This document shows, one piece after another, positions 13,117-13,227 of a stretch of 13,227 bases of DNA; position 1 is the stretch's first letter, and each line of letters begins with the position of its first letter. The stretch is from an uncultured Bacteroidales bacterium (GTDB lineage Bacteria; Bacteroidota; Bacteroidia; Bacteroidales; Paludibacteraceae). Below the pieces are notes generated by a model. That model was not told where the DNA came from, searched no databases, and saw only the letters and a list, made by a program, of their open reading frames with translations. The stretch spans positions 1 through 13,227 of the forward strand of contig CAMOGT010000020.1 in the NCBI GenBank assembly GCA_946614295.1. The letters run 5' to 3'. The translations under genes were made by a program, and so were the position numbers.

Positions 13117-13227
13117 TTTGATACCGAGATCAATACGGAAGTAGCGGACGCCCCTTCTATGAGGCCCGGAGTGCCTCCGGTGGCGGATGGCCGTGCGGCG
13201 GGTAGGCGGGAGATCCTCGAAAGTGGC
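13117..13227. other. Right edge, upstream of the hypothetical gene
   Basis: The minus-strand frame of the hypothetical gene stays open through this stretch, but the translation is Arg/His-rich. It contains a hairpin with arms CCGGAG (13166-13171) and CTCCGG (13175-13180) and a 3-nt loop. No -7 element of the Bacteroidota type is visible before 13116. Whether this is coding or leader cannot be decided from the window. Confidence 0.4.

Overview
The window looks like a chromosomal segment from an uncultured or less-studied member of the Bacteroidales (phylum Bacteroidota). The evidence is three-fold. It carries the type IX secretion pair porU and porV followed by ispF, an order I recall from Porphyromonas gingivalis. 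It has two promoters with the Bacteroidota -7 element (TAnnTTTG). It also has a very long Bacteroidota-style LptD and a SlyD with a Cys/Gly-rich tail. Base composition is moderate and fairly even, and I see no insertion sequence, tRNA, rRNA or CRISPR array.

Layout. On the left, two + strand genes, ftsE (starting inside a heptamer repeat) and sufE, overlap each other. sufE then collides tail to tail with aroK, overlapping it by 30 nt. Everything from aroK to the right edge is on the - strand. Read in transcription order the - strand runs: a hypothetical gene at the right edge; a promoter region; lptD, slyD, der; a second promoter; a shrunken FAH-family gene, porU, porV, ispF, a small Cys-containing secreted protein, aroK. 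Most junctions are overlaps (4 to 25 nt) or short gaps (15 to 20 nt), so this reads as two successive operons devoted largely to building the outer membrane. LptD inserts LPS. SlyD folds proteins and may handle metals. Der assembles the 50S subunit. PorU and PorV process type IX cargo and attach it to A-LPS. IspF and AroK supply isoprenoid and aromatic precursors. No gene-free stretch exceeds about 135 nt within the annotated part.

The most unusual features are small-scale. (1) At least five short tandem arrays, all with a 7-bp period but with different unit sequences, lie at gene borders or inside genes: the ftsE start codon, the porU and der stop codons, inside the FAH-like gene, and in the tail of the hypothetical gene. 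(2) Six helically phased 10-bp units sit directly upstream of the lptD -33 element. (3) The lptD and FAH/porU promoters share a 15-bp identical core and the same ACTTG-N20 spacing. (4) The FAH-family protein translationally coupled to porU appears to lack its metal ligands and a central segment, and the missing segment coincides with a heptamer array. (5) A GC-rich palindrome sits in the coding sequence just after the LptD signal peptide. I found no clearly new multi-gene defence or metabolic system. Assignments rest on motif recognition and remembered family sequences, with no database search.
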